The notes: generated by a model not told the origin, from the letters alone. A DNA stretch of 64,000 nt from Bacillus sp. T33-2 (GCF_002860205.1 NZ_PGVB01000021.1:102730-166729); one strand, 5' to 3'; shown: positions 8,445 to 17,138, counted from the first letter of the stretch. A program made the numbers and translations.

Positions 8445-8747
8445 TTATCTCGGATAAAACATTTCATCAACTTCCCATGATTCGACCATTTGACGGGCCA
8501 ACCTTGGATCGTATCCTTTACCCATCAGATAGGCAATAGCTGCTACTTCTGTCATTGCATGGGGAAAAGATGTTTTTTGAGCTTCATATAAACCATACTG
8601 TACCCATGGTTGGACCCTGGATAAGGTTTCTTGTTTAAGATCATGTGGCATGGTGTAAGTGGGATACATAATATCAACATCCTTTTCAAAATATAGTTGA
8701 ATATCACAATCCCATTTTATTCGGGTATGCTGAACTTGTGCATCCAT
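8445..8747 (-). CDS. Hypothetical protein
   Basis: A 100-residue soluble protein starting MDAQVQHTRIKWDCDIQLYF. The ATG at 8747 is chosen because AAGGTT lies six bases upstream; the in-frame TTG at 8765 has no ribosome site. The C-terminal part (HAMTEVAAIAYLMGKGYDPR, then LARQMVESWEVDEMF) looks like a small helical domain. No family recognised. It stands alone. Confidence 0.6.
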   Translation of the reverse strand: MDAQVQHTRIKWDCDIQLYFEKDVDIMYPTYTMPHDLKQETLSRVQPWVQYGLYEAQKTSFPHAMTEVAAIAYLMGKGYDPRLARQMVESWEVDEMFYPR

Positions 8748-8963
8748 GTAACGAACCTTATACAAATATTAATAAATGTTGGCCTGTATAGTACTGCATT
8801 TCTGTGCTTTTTGTCTTTTGAATCAATAACGTATTGTTTGACAGCATTAAATCAGACAAACCACCTATGCCAATACACAATAACATGTTATTGGACTAGA
8901 GGTTCATTAATTATTAGAATAAGTTAAATTTAAATATATTTTTCCTTGGATCTAATTCTGATT

Positions 8964-10079
8964 TCAATCAAAAGAACCCATTGTTTGCACCAATTCATTA
9001 GATTCTGGAGATACGTAAATGGTTCGGCTTGGAAACGCGACTTCTACTCCCTCATCCTCTAAAATCCCCATAATCTCCAAGTTTATTTCATGTTTGATTT
9101 TAACGTGTTCTCCCCAAACCGTAGTATTCGTGAAAAAGTACAAAAGGATATCTAGGCTGCTGTCATTATAATGATCGAATGCGACCATGATTGTATCCGG
9201 ATGGACTTCTTCATGAGTCCTCAACAAGTATTCAATCCGGTTAACGACTCTTTGGATTTGTACCTTGGAGGTTTTATAGTTAAGCCCCAAATGGAAAGTG
9301 ATTCGTCTTTTCCCCATACGGCTCCAATTGGTAATGGGTTCGTTTGCAAGGGTTGAATTTGGAACGGTAACGAGAGCCTGACTGAAAGTCCGGATTTTCG
9401 TGCTCCTGAAGTTAATATCTTCTACTGTCCCTTCGACGCTCGGAGTTAGGATCCAATCTCCAATTGAAAAAGGTTTTTCTGTAACAATGACGATTCCGCC
9501 GATGAGATTCCCTACAGCCTCTTTTGCAGCTAAAGCAAATGCAAGTCCCCCTAATCCGAGCCCTGCTACCAACCCATTGACGTCATAATCAAATTCCTGC
9601 CCAATAATACTGATACTGATAGCAATAAGAATGACACGGATTGTCCTGGAAATGAACGGAAGCAAAATTAAATCAATTTTGTTGTTCATTTTTTGGTTAA
9701 CACTGATTAAAATCCCTGAGGTAGGAGATGACAAATTGAATAAGCCCCATGTAATTAAAACAATGACCATCGACCGCAAAAACTTTAAAAATAACGTATT
9801 ATGTTGCTCGATAAAAGGAAAATAATCCATAGCTACGTATAGGCCTACAATAATGAACGCCCATCCTAAAGGACGTTCAAAGCTTAAACATATCTGTGTC
9901 AAGAATTCAGTGGGTGTTTTCCTTGATAATTTTACAATCAATTGAAACAAATATTTTGTAAATATGTTTCTAAAAAGAATAAATATCAATAAAATCCCTA
10001 TGGAAATCCCTAAATTTTTTAACATATCATAGTCCAGCCCCGTGGGTAAAAAAGCCATGATAGATGACTTTATTAACAT
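8964..10079 (-). CDS. MscS-family mechanosensitive ion channel
   Basis: A small-conductance mechanosensitive channel homologue of about 371 residues, similar in size to B. subtilis YkuT-type proteins but with extra N-terminal membrane segments. Hydrophobic helices lie in the first 180 residues. The pore helix is the Gly/Ala-rich GLVAGLGLGGLAFALAAKEA, followed by the MscS beta domain with NLIGGIVIVTEKPFSIGDWI and VEGTVEDINFRSTKIRT. The start at 10079 is preferred because GAAGG precedes it; the in-frame ATG 21 bases upstream lacks a ribosome site. Likely an osmotic emergency valve. Confidence 0.9.
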   Translation of the reverse strand: MLIKSSIMAFLPTGLDYDMLKNLGISIGILLIFILFRNIFTKYLFQLIVKLSRKTPTEFLTQICLSFERPLGWAFIIVGLYVAMDYFPFIEQHNTLFLKFLRSMVIVLITWGLFNLSSPTSGILISVNQKMNNKIDLILLPFISRTIRVILIAISISIIGQEFDYDVNGLVAGLGLGGLAFALAAKEAVGNLIGGIVIVTEKPFSIGDWILTPSVEGTVEDINFRSTKIRTFSQALVTVPNSTLANEPITNWSRMGKRRITFHLGLNYKTSKVQIQRVVNRIEYLLRTHEEVHPDTIMVAFDHYNDSSLDILLYFFTNTTVWGEHVKIKHEINLEIMGILEDEGVEVAFPSRTIYVSPESNELVQTMGSFD

Positions 10080-10361
10080 TACATTACCTTCTTTCTTCAT
10101 ATATTACTTTTAGCAGTGAGAGCTCTTAGAAGGATCGAGGGTAAGTTCAAAAATATAACTTCTGAACACCTGCAATTCAAACCAATACATCCTCATATAA
10201 TAACTACATAAACGATATATTTGAATACAACAAAAGTCTTAGATTATCGACAATTATTTACTTCAAACAATTGTGAAAGGTTAAAATTACCCATCCCGGA
10301 TTTGCGAATATTACAGACATTGCGGCCAGTTGAAGAAATTATCGAGGAAAAAATAAAAAAG

Positions 10362-10393
10362 ACTACCCAGTTTTGGGTAAGCCCAGGGTAATC
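10362..10393 (-). terminator. Terminator of the TerB-like gene
   Basis: Read on the minus strand, GATTACCC (10386-10393) pairs with GGGTAGTC (10371-10378), followed by TTTTTTATTTTTT. It lies about 40 bp beyond the TerB-like stop. The rest of the 10080-10432 gap shows nothing else. Confidence 0.7.
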
Positions 10394-10432
10394 AATAATT
10401 ACTCAGAACACTTCAAGAAATTTGCCGGAATC

Positions 10433-10807
10433 CTACCTTGGAATGGACAATTCTTTTATTTTTCCAATCCAATCCTTTAAGTTTTCAAATTCATTTGAGT
10501 CAAATCCGAAATGCTTCTTTATTAAGCGGACGGATTCTTTCTCTGCCTCACTAAAAACACCATCTGAAAAGATCAGCCGAAAGATTTCAGTCAGGACAAT
10601 ATTTTTGGCACGTTCACTTCTGAATAGCCCTAAAATTTTGTCAATGACCAGGCCCTTTATTTTATAATTCTCAAGGCCCATTTCCTTTTTATACTTGTTT
10701 ATAATTGGACTTTCATATATAGACAAATTTCCGTCAATTTTAGCAATTAGAGCAGCTAATTCAAGAAAGGCAATTTTCTCCTCTAACTGGAGCTCTGCGA
10801 GGAACAA
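10433..10807 (-). CDS. TerB-like helical protein
   Basis: A 124-residue alpha-helical protein. Features fitting the tellurite-resistance TerB fold are LAALIAKIDGNLSIYESPII near residue 18 and RLIFSDGVFSEAEKESVRLI near residue 80. The acidic D-G elements resemble the paired metal-binding helices of TerB domains. Translation appears to start at TTG 10807, spaced correctly from AGGAG. It is a single gene between MscS and the sigma factor. Role unknown; the family call is by pattern only. Confidence 0.55.
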   Translation of the reverse strand: MFLAELQLEEKIAFLELAALIAKIDGNLSIYESPIINKYKKEMGLENYKIKGLVIDKILGLFRSERAKNIVLTEIFRLIFSDGVFSEAEKESVRLIKKHFGFDSNEFENLKDWIGKIKELSIPR

Positions 10808-10910
10808 TAACTTTCAACTCCTGTTATATTAAATTATTATCATTATACGCACAAATTCTAATAAAGTTTCACGCTGAGTCCGCGATTGTTTAGAGTGTGC
10901 ATTAGATTCA

Positions 10911-11792
10911 TTATAAACCTTTAAATGATACATGTGTTAGTTTATCTGGATTCCTTACAATATAGATATCAGAAATTCGACCGTCTTTTACATGAAAACA
11001 AATGACCGTTTTGACTTGGTCCGCTCCCATTACCAGCAGGCCGGCTTGCCCGTTTACATTGACCATTTGTACAATGGCTGGTTCCTCGGCATTACGATTT
11101 TGAGACATTAAGTTGTTGATAAAACGAATGACAAGTCCTTTGGAAAATACAGGCTTCAAAGCAGCATATACTTTTCCGCCACCGTCAGAATACAGTGTAA
11201 CATCTTGATACAATAATTGTTCTATCGTCTGAATGTTCCCCTGCTGCAGGGCAATTACGAATGTCTGTATAATTTCATCTTTTTTTGGATCAAATGCTGG
11301 CTTCAATTCTTCTGTAATAAGTGGAAATTTATTTTTAACCCTGCTTAATATTTTTCTGCAATTAGGAACGCTACAATTCAAAATTTGAGAAATTGCCGGA
11401 TAATCGTAGTCCAGTACTTCCCTAAGAATGAAAACGGCCCGCTCCATTGGTTTCAGTTTTTCAAACAGCAACAGAATTGCAAATGATACTCCTTCTTCTT
11501 TTATTACTTCATGAATTGGATCATTTTCTTGTAAAATCAATGGTTCCGGCAGCCAGGGGCCAGTATAGACTTGCCGATTGTTTCTGGCTGATTTTAAATG
11601 ATCTATACATTTGTTTGTAACCATTTTACAAAGGTAAGCTTTCTTTTTTTCTATATGCTCAATTGTTTTTTCACTTGCCTGTATATACACATCATGAACG
11701 ATGTCTTCTGCGTCAGAGACAGTACCGAGCATTCTATAGGCTATCGTAAATAAAAGAGGCTTATATTGGCAATAGAGATCCTGTAACACCAT
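10911..11792 (-). CDS. ECF41-family RNA polymerase sigma factor with C-terminal SnoaL-like domain
   Basis: A 293-residue sigma factor. Region 2 covers YKPLLFTIAYRMLGTVSDAE near the N-terminus and region 4 lies around LKPMERAVFILREVLDYDYP. The linker motif WLPEP and the C-terminal motifs DGGGK and NPDKL are the three hallmarks of ECF41, where a fused SnoaL-like domain replaces a separate anti-sigma factor. The ATG at 11792 is chosen because GGAAGGAG lies 8 nt upstream; longer starts have no such site. It follows the flavoprotein gene by 20 bp, the arrangement typical of ECF41 loci (oxidoreductase plus sigma). It probably activates the promoter at 13010-13036. Confidence 0.88.
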   Translation of the reverse strand: MVLQDLYCQYKPLLFTIAYRMLGTVSDAEDIVHDVYIQASEKTIEHIEKKKAYLCKMVTNKCIDHLKSARNNRQVYTGPWLPEPLILQENDPIHEVIKEEGVSFAILLLFEKLKPMERAVFILREVLDYDYPAISQILNCSVPNCRKILSRVKNKFPLITEELKPAFDPKKDEIIQTFVIALQQGNIQTIEQLLYQDVTLYSDGGGKVYAALKPVFSKGLVIRFINNLMSQNRNAEEPAIVQMVNVNGQAGLLVMGADQVKTVICFHVKDGRISDIYIVRNPDKLTHVSFKGL

Positions 11793-11812
11793 ACCTTTTG
11801 CTCCTTCCATCA

Positions 11813-12976
11813 TTAATGCACAATGCTGCCAACATTCCATGTATACTCTCGTATTTTTTGTGCCAATTTACCTGAGAATGCAAAATCCATGCCCCATTTT
11901 TGCGCCAATACAAAACTATCGTTTGGACCTAGTCCGATACAAAGAAAATCAGGGTAGTTTTGATGTGCGGCTGAATGGTGTCCTTGGATTTGCGCACGCA
12001 TAATTTTAGCAAGTCGCTGTGCTTGGGAAATCGCTTCTTTGCAGCTCATTGCAGCCGCTTTTCCACTAGTAGGGTCAACCACATGAACGCAGTCTCCAAT
12101 GGCATATATATTTTCACTATCGGCTAAGCGGTACCTGGAATCCACGTTTATTTTTCCTTCTTCGTTGAGGGGAAGGCCTATGTTGATAAGGGTAGGATGG
12201 GGCTGTAATCCCACGGTCCAAATGCAGGCATCCACTTCAAGTATAGTCTTGTCAGAAAAATAGACTTTACCATTTAGAAATTTTTCTGCCTTTTTATTGT
12301 GAATTACTGTAATACCCCGGTTTATTAACCTTTGCTCAAGCCTTTCGCTCACTTTTAATGGAGCTTCCATTAATAATCTCTGTTTATGATTAATGAGAAA
12401 TACTTCAACATTTTCGTGCTTAAATCCTGCTTTTTTAGTTTCTTCTTTCAACCATGCCGATACTTCAGCTGCGGTTTCAATACCCGTTATTCCACTTCCG
12501 GCGATTACCAATCGAATTGTATGCCTGGAGGAACCCAGCATCCCCAATAAATGCTGCCGAATACGTTGTGCGCTGTCCAGGTTGCTGAGGGAAATTCCTC
12601 CACAATCTGAATGAACTTCCCGTACCACACTTCCCAGGGCTAGTACGAGCTGGTCATATTCCAGAAGCATCAATTCCCCACCCTCCCTGGCAATGTTTAC
12701 CGTCTGGTTATCAGCATTTACTGTTCTTAACTCTCCCTCGATGAACTCAATCATTGAGCCGCAATAATGGTTGAGTGGAACAAATAAATCAGTCACATCT
12801 TCATTTACGATCCCTTTAAATAATTTTACCTTTTTAAAATGAAATGGGTTTTTGTCAACCAGGACAATCCTGATGTGTTTCTTTAGCTCAATATGAAACT
12901 CTTTCTTTAATGATTCTATAAGATTGATCCCTGCATAGCCCCCACCTACAACAACAATTGTCTTTACATTTTTCAT
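11813..12976 (-). CDS. NDH-2-like NAD(P)/FAD-dependent oxidoreductase
   Basis: A 387-residue pyridine-nucleotide flavoprotein of the type II NADH dehydrogenase family. The FAD site is VVVGGGYAGINLIESL at the N-terminus, the NAD site is VIAGSGITGIETAAE near residue 158, and the second FAD motif is ENIYAIGDCVHV near residue 289. It would pass electrons from NADH to a quinone or other acceptor. The C-terminal amphipathic membrane helix of respiratory Ndh is not obvious, so the acceptor is uncertain. AAGGAG precedes the ATG. It is the first gene of an operon with the ECF41 sigma factor. Confidence 0.85.
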   Translation of the reverse strand: MKNVKTIVVVGGGYAGINLIESLKKEFHIELKKHIRIVLVDKNPFHFKKVKLFKGIVNEDVTDLFVPLNHYCGSMIEFIEGELRTVNADNQTVNIAREGGELMLLEYDQLVLALGSVVREVHSDCGGISLSNLDSAQRIRQHLLGMLGSSRHTIRLVIAGSGITGIETAAEVSAWLKEETKKAGFKHENVEVFLINHKQRLLMEAPLKVSERLEQRLINRGITVIHNKKAEKFLNGKVYFSDKTILEVDACIWTVGLQPHPTLINIGLPLNEEGKINVDSRYRLADSENIYAIGDCVHVVDPTSGKAAAMSCKEAISQAQRLAKIMRAQIQGHHSAAHQNYPDFLCIGLGPNDSFVLAQKWGMDFAFSGKLAQKIREYTWNVGSIVH

Positions 12977-13009
12977 TGTAATCGTCTCCTTTTTATCGTT
13001 TTATACAAT

Positions 13010-13036
13010 AACGATTAAAGAAGGCATTTTGTGACC
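13010..13036 (-). promoter_or_regulatory. Candidate ECF41-dependent promoter
   Basis: On the minus strand GGTCACA (13030-13036), a 16-bp spacer and CGTT (13010-13013) resemble the reported ECF41 promoter consensus TGTCACA-N16-CGTC (6/7 and 3/4 matches). The spacing is exact and it lies 34 bp upstream of the flavoprotein start. Autoregulation by the operon's own sigma factor is inferred. Confidence 0.55.
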
Positions 13037-13118
13037 ATTTTTAAAAAACACAAAATAATTCATTATGAGAAACGAAAAAGCAAATCTCAATAACCTCCTT
13101 TGCACTGCCCGTGTAATA

Positions 13119-13147
13119 AAAACTGGATAGCCTCTTCGACTATCCAG
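13119..13147 (-). terminator. Rho-independent terminator
   Basis: CTGGATAG (13124-13131) and CTATCCAG (13140-13147) form a perfect 8-bp stem. On the minus strand it is followed by TTTTTATT. It is related in sequence to the hairpin at 13446-13475. No well-supported gene ends directly upstream of it. Confidence 0.6.
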
Positions 13148-13251
13148 CATCTATTATTTTTCTTTTCTATTATCATATAATATGCTTCAACTCCAAAATA
13201 CAAAACCACCCTTAAAAGGATGGCTCTGTAAAAGAATATGGCTAAATCAAA

Positions 13252-13428
13252 TTATTCTTCTTCTATTGTTATTTTCCGAATCATAATATCAATTTCTTCT
13301 TTCTCATAAATATCATCCAGATCAAATTGACATATAGAAAAGAAAATTAAGTATCTAAAGGAGCTAGCCAAACTTCTTAAATAAGTTAGAAAATCGTACA
13401 ACCTCTGATCTATAATTTTTCGTACCAT
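13252..13428 (-). other. Short open frame of uncertain status
   Basis: A 58-codon frame starting MVRKIIDQRLYDFLTYLRSL and ending with an acidic tail (YEKEEIDIMIRKITIEEE). It lies between two minus-strand terminator hairpins. No ribosome site precedes the ATG, and the upstream hairpin would stop read-through, so it may be chance or a remnant. No family recognised. Confidence 0.25.
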
Positions 13429-13445
13429 CTGATTTTGTATATAAA

Positions 13446-13475
13446 AAAGGATAGCCTTTAAATCGACTACCCTGT
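13446..13475 (-). terminator. Terminator of the small DUF3918-like gene
   Basis: On the minus strand GGGTAG pairs with CTATCC (one G-U pair) across a 12-nt loop and is followed by TTTTTT. It lies about 60 bp after the stop of the small protein gene at 13532. It shares GGATAGCC and CGACTA blocks with the hairpin at 13119-13147. Confidence 0.6.
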
Positions 13476-13531
13476 TAATAACATTTAAGGGATTGTAAGT
13501 TATTTTTTAAGTTTCAATTTGGTTTTATAAT

Positions 13532-13696
13532 CTATTTTGGTGAAGGGACATTATTTTGATTAAGCATTCCAGAAGCTAATGGAACGAATCGTTGAACGGT
13601 TTTACTGATGCCGCCCCCTCTTCTCATACTATAATAAGCAGCTGCACCAATGCCAACAGATGCTAATAATGGTAACCATCTTTGTTGATTATTCAC
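13532..13696 (-). CDS. Small protein, YrzQ/DUF3918-like
   Basis: A 54-residue protein beginning at GTG 13696, with an excellent GGAGGTGATT ribosome site; the longer frame from 13771 has none. The N-terminal hydrophobic stretch (LPLLASVGIGAAAYYSMRRG) followed by a basic region and a Met/Pro-rich tail resembles the short YrzQ (DUF3918) proteins of Bacilli. It is probably membrane-associated. Function unknown and family call tentative. Confidence 0.6.
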   Translation of the reverse strand: MNNQQRWLPLLASVGIGAAAYYSMRRGGGISKTVQRFVPLASGMLNQNNVPSPK

Positions 13697-13796
13697 TTTA
13701 ATCACCTCCAGATAAAAATTGCTTGGTACCTGTTTAAATTTTGTTTTCTTAAAGATTTTTATGAGGTTCAAACATTTCCAACTGAATTGTACTTGA

Positions 13797-13846
13797 AACC
13801 AAAGAAGGCGGCTTTAAAGACCGTGTCTTGTTCTTTAAAGCCGCCT
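13797..13846 (-). terminator. Terminator of the YjdF-like gene
   Basis: AGGCGGCTTTAAAGA (13806-13820) and its exact complement (13832-13846) form a 15-bp stem with an 11-nt loop, about 90 bp beyond the yjdF-like stop. On the minus strand it runs into TCTTTGGTTT, a modest U tract. Confidence 0.65.
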
Positions 13847-13936
13847 GCTCCGCACAAAGAATTTTTACATTACCTACGGAGAAGAAACTCAAGACAAAAT
13901 ACATCTATGTCATCACGTATATAGCCTTCGGTTACA

Positions 13937-14557
13937 TCAACTCTTTTTCTCAAGCTGTCTGTCATGCAATTTTGTTAATAACAGCAGCGATAGAAGTGCA
14001 CCTGTAAGTGAGAGTGAGATGTCCCATTGTGTATCCCAAGTAGATCCCTGAGCCCCTAAAAAGTCCTTTTGCACTTTCCCGCCATTATTAACGTATGAGC
14101 TCAGCCATTCAGCGATTTCATAGAGTGCTGCAATCGTAGTAACCATACTAATAACAATAGCAAATAGCCATGCACCTTTTTTGAGGGGGGTTTTTCGGAG
14201 CAAGATCTCTCTAATTACAATTGCAAGAAGCCCCTTAAGGAAATGGCCAAATCTGTCATAGTAGTTTCGGCTGAGGTCGTATTGGTCTTTCAGCCAATCA
14301 AAGGCTGGGACATTGGAATAGACATAATGGCCGCCAATAAAGGTTAGGATTGATAATAAGGCAATAATGACATAGGACAAAGTGGTGAACCGAAACCTTT
14401 TATATGTCGCCACTACAGGAATTAAGGCTAAAATGGTTGGTCCCGCCTCCATCAGCCACGAATGATAGCGATAAGGTTTGATGACGGACCAGATTAAAAC
14501 GGCAATTACAATTAACAGCAGTATGACATGAACAGACGTGCTCTTATCTTTTTTCAC
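13937..14557 (-). CDS. YjdF-like DUF2238 membrane protein
   Basis: A 206-residue integral membrane protein, about the length of E. coli YjdF. Hydrophobic helices start at VHVILLLIVIAVLIWSVI and recur through the C-terminus. The family-typical segments YDRFGHFLKGLLAIVIREIL, ALYEIAEWLSSYV and GAQGSTWDTQWDI (conserved Asp/His/Glu residues in membrane-embedded positions) are present. The GTG at 14557 is chosen because GGAGTGGG precedes it; the longer frame from 14650 lacks a site. Function unknown. It stands alone, ended by a strong hairpin. Confidence 0.8.
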   Translation of the reverse strand: MKKDKSTSVHVILLLIVIAVLIWSVIKPYRYHSWLMEAGPTILALIPVVATYKRFRFTTLSYVIIALLSILTFIGGHYVYSNVPAFDWLKDQYDLSRNYYDRFGHFLKGLLAIVIREILLRKTPLKKGAWLFAIVISMVTTIAALYEIAEWLSSYVNNGGKVQKDFLGAQGSTWDTQWDISLSLTGALLSLLLLTKLHDRQLEKKS

Positions 14558-14859
14558 ATTTACCCACTCCAGTAAAATTGTCTTTGTTTCAGTATTCCTG
14601 ATAAAACTTCTCTTCATGCACAGCGGGGATCGCAAAAACGTTAGAAGCAATTAAAGGTAGAAAGTGTCTCGTTCACTTTTTAAGGTGGTAAAACCACCAT
14701 ATACTCGTACTCCACATAAAAAATGCTCATTAGAAGAAACGTGTAGTGGGGCTAGCTTTGTATTCGGATGAGGAAAGTTTATAACAACTTGGGGCGTGTT
14801 TTTTCATGGAAAGGCTCAATTATTGTTAAAGTGAATAACATACATGAGGTGGTGAGTAA
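14558..14859. other. Intergenic stretch between divergent genes
   Basis: It contains a small GGTGG-TAAAA-CCACC hairpin near 14683-14697 and the GAGGTGGTGAG ribosome site of the next gene. A CATACAT element just upstream of that site loosely recalls a SigK -10 box. Nothing stronger was seen. Confidence 0.35.
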
Positions 14860-15138
14860 ATGCATAATCAAAATAAATTCTATTACAACTCTGTCAATCC
14901 GATGTATGCACAACAACATAAGAAATTAGATAATTACGATGCAAAGCAACAGATGGTACAGCCGGGCGGGGAAAAAGCTAGGCAACAAGCAGGGTATCAA
15001 GAGGGGTATCAAGCAGGATATCAAACGGGATATCAGGCAGGACAGCAGGCATGGCAACAACAGGGACAACAGCCATGGCAACAGCCAGGACAACAAACAG
15101 GGCATCCTCACGCTGGGCATCGGTTTGGTCCCAGATAG
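14860..15138 (+). CDS. Gln/Gly-rich tandem-repeat protein, possible coat protein
   Basis: A 92-residue low-complexity protein. After a Tyr/Asn/Gln-rich head (MHNQNKFYYNSVNPMYAQQH) it has degenerate 4-residue repeats of the type G-Y-Q-x (about residues 45-60), then Q-Q-x-W-Q-Q blocks and a His/Gly tail (HPHAGHRFGPR). Codon use and a good GAGGTGGTGAG site support real translation. Such composition is common in spore coat or crust proteins, but no family is recognised. It converges with pssA, whose stop lies only 16 bp away. Confidence 0.6.
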   Translation: MHNQNKFYYNSVNPMYAQQHKKLDNYDAKQQMVQPGGEKARQQAGYQEGYQAGYQTGYQAGQQAWQQQGQQPWQQPGQQTGHPHAGHRFGPR

Positions 15139-15154
15139 GGGGTCTTTCCTTTTG

Positions 15155-15847
15155 CTACTTTCTCCTTAAATGAGGTTCCTTTCTTTTAATCTGCCTATTC
15201 ACCATAAATAATAAGTACGTCGCCATTGCAATATAAAAGAATACTGGTATGTACTCAAAAGTCGTCATCACAACTAAATAAAATAGATAGAAAAAAAATA
15301 AGGCAATGATCATGCTATTTTTAGGCAGATTCATCTTTTTTAGACTTGGAATCTTTATTGTACTAATCATCAAGATACTTAAGCCGAAGAATAAAATAGA
15401 GAATATCCACAGCGGAATTATTTTTACATATAGGACTAGAAATGTAATGATCGCACCGGCTATTGTTATGGGAATCCCTTTAAAATATTTAAGTGATTCT
15501 TCTTGCGGGGTTAAATTGAAACGGGCTAACCGGTAAGCCCCAAACACCGGAAACAATCCAGACATAATGATCCCAATCATTTGTAAATCAGCAAAATACG
15601 TATATGCGGATAATAACGCAGGCGCCACACCGAAAGATACAATATCGGCTAAAGAATCTAATTCTTTTCCTATACCGTTTGTTAAACCCAGTATCCTTGC
15701 CACTCGGCCATCCAGCGCATCCAGGATCAAGGCAATGAAAATACACACGGTCGCATTTTTGACATCAACACTAAATATATAATTGATTGATAAAAATCCA
15801 CAGTATAAATTCCCTAAAGTTAATACATTAGGTATGTGCTTCTCCAT
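15155..15847 (-). CDS. pssA: CDP-alcohol phosphatidyltransferase, PssA-like
   Basis: A membrane enzyme expected to transfer a phosphatidyl group from CDP-diacylglycerol to serine or another alcohol. It has 230 residues with about six to seven hydrophobic helices. The catalytic signature D-G-x2-A-R-x8-G-x3-D-x3-D is complete (D46, G47, A50, R51, G60, D64, D68). The ATG at 15847 follows GAGGAG; the longer frame from 15913 has no site. It is not next to psd, the usual partner of pssA. Instead it is downstream of an aldolase and a dehydrogenase, so the acceptor alcohol may not be serine. Confidence 0.85.
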   Translation of the reverse strand: MEKHIPNVLTLGNLYCGFLSINYIFSVDVKNATVCIFIALILDALDGRVARILGLTNGIGKELDSLADIVSFGVAPALLSAYTYFADLQMIGIIMSGLFPVFGAYRLARFNLTPQEESLKYFKGIPITIAGAIITFLVLYVKIIPLWIFSILFFGLSILMISTIKIPSLKKMNLPKNSMIIALFFFYLFYLVVMTTFEYIPVFFYIAMATYLLFMVNRQIKRKEPHLRRK

Positions 15848-16046
15848 TGTAAACTCCTCGTGTTCAACGTCTTTTGGCATCTCATATCTATAAAATGTCG
15901 GGTATGAGCTCATCCACTACTTTTTTCATTTTGGAATTCTGCTCTTAGTCAAATTGAACTAATGCTATGATCATGCGACTGATATTATCGATTATTATCT
16001 TGACAACTTGAATCATTGTTAATACCCCGCTTTTATTATAAAACAA

Positions 16047-17138
16047 CTATGACATTGGAACTTGGGCGATTACTTTTCCATCAATCCGGCTAAAAATATC
16101 CTCTAGATCATGACCAGTGATAGTCAGTCCATGGTTTTTCAGTCCAATAATAGTTCGCGATGGATTTTCAGCTTTACGCACCAAGTCTGCGACAGCTTCA
16201 GCCAGTTGAATGGTGCCGCATGGAAAATTGATTACTGTTTCCTTTATTCCATCCATCCACGCATGTATATGCACAATTGCTCCTACCTCAGGATGTTCCT
16301 TATAAATCATCCAATGCTCAATCGCATCAACGGATGCTCGTTTAGGGGAAATATTAGGTGGAACGCTTATTTCCATTGCCTTTTTTTCAACATTAAATCC
16401 TTTGATATACAAAATATCCTGTCCGATTACACGCATATCTGCTTTGTTGACTCCGCTCGCACTCATCCAAAAATTGTTTTCACTGTGCCTGCTGCTAAGA
16501 TTGCCGTAACTTAAACCACCGATACTGTACAGTTTTTTCAGATGGCGCATATCACGTTCGTCTAAATATTTCTCAAGCGGAAACGGTGCAGGCAATAGGT
16601 TCATTTGATCTAATTTTTTGCCTGATTGGTACATTTTTCTTGTAGTTTCGTTGCCGCTCCATAATTCTTCATCTAGATCCTGGATAAATTCATTGTCAAT
16701 TACTAATTCAGATGACGCCACCGGTTCGAGCCTCTCAAAAATCTTTTGAAAAAAATCCTCTTCACTTTCATTCTGATATGTAATTTTGTAGAAACCCTGT
16801 TCCGGGGTTATGAATGACACTTCCGTTTGTTCTTTTGTGTGGATAATATATATTAAATGGTTCGATATTGATCTGATTAAGTATGGATATGCAGTTTTAA
16901 AAGTATGTTCTGATTCACGATGTTCCTCTAATATCGATACTACAAAAGTAGCCTGTGCCTTTCGGCGAAATGGCCTCGGTTTATCTTTATCAATTACATT
17001 AAATACAATCCTTATATCCTCTAGTGGCTCTTTGCAATATTGGTATCCATTAGATGAAAACTTTTCTTTTATCCCTTCTGTAAACCATGTAAGAAAAGGA
17101 GTCCTTTCTGCCCCAGTTATGGTAAATTGATGGTTCAT
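16047..17138 (-). CDS. Class II aldolase/adducin-family protein with extra N-terminal region
   Basis: A 363-residue protein. The C-terminal half (about 180-350) is a class II aldolase domain: GNLSSR (212-217), SASG (227-230), metal ligands H290 and H292 (HIHAWMD) and H336 (LKNHGLTI). These fit a zinc-dependent aldolase or epimerase acting on a phosphorylated sugar. The N-terminal 170 residues are unrecognised and predicted soluble alpha/beta, unusual for the family. It begins 40 bp after the zinc dehydrogenase and ends 199 bp before pssA. Substrate unknown. Confidence 0.8.
   Translation of the reverse strand: MNHQFTITGAERTPFLTWFTEGIKEKFSSNGYQYCKEPLEDIRIVFNVIDKDKPRPFRRKAQATFVVSILEEHRESEHTFKTAYPYLIRSISNHLIYIIHTKEQTEVSFITPEQGFYKITYQNESEEDFFQKIFERLEPVASSELVIDNEFIQDLDEELWSGNETTRKMYQSGKKLDQMNLLPAPFPLEKYLDERDMRHLKKLYSIGGLSYGNLSSRHSENNFWMSASGVNKADMRVIGQDILYIKGFNVEKKAMEISVPPNISPKRASVDAIEHWMIYKEHPEVGAIVHIHAWMDGIKETVINFPCGTIQLAEAVADLVRKAENPSRTIIGLKNHGLTITGHDLEDIFSRIDGKVIAQVPMS

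Noticed and set aside
11793..11840. Longer start of the sigma factor gene overlapping the flavoprotein gene
   Set aside because: No ribosome site for the longer starts; GGAAGGAG clearly serves the ATG at 11792.
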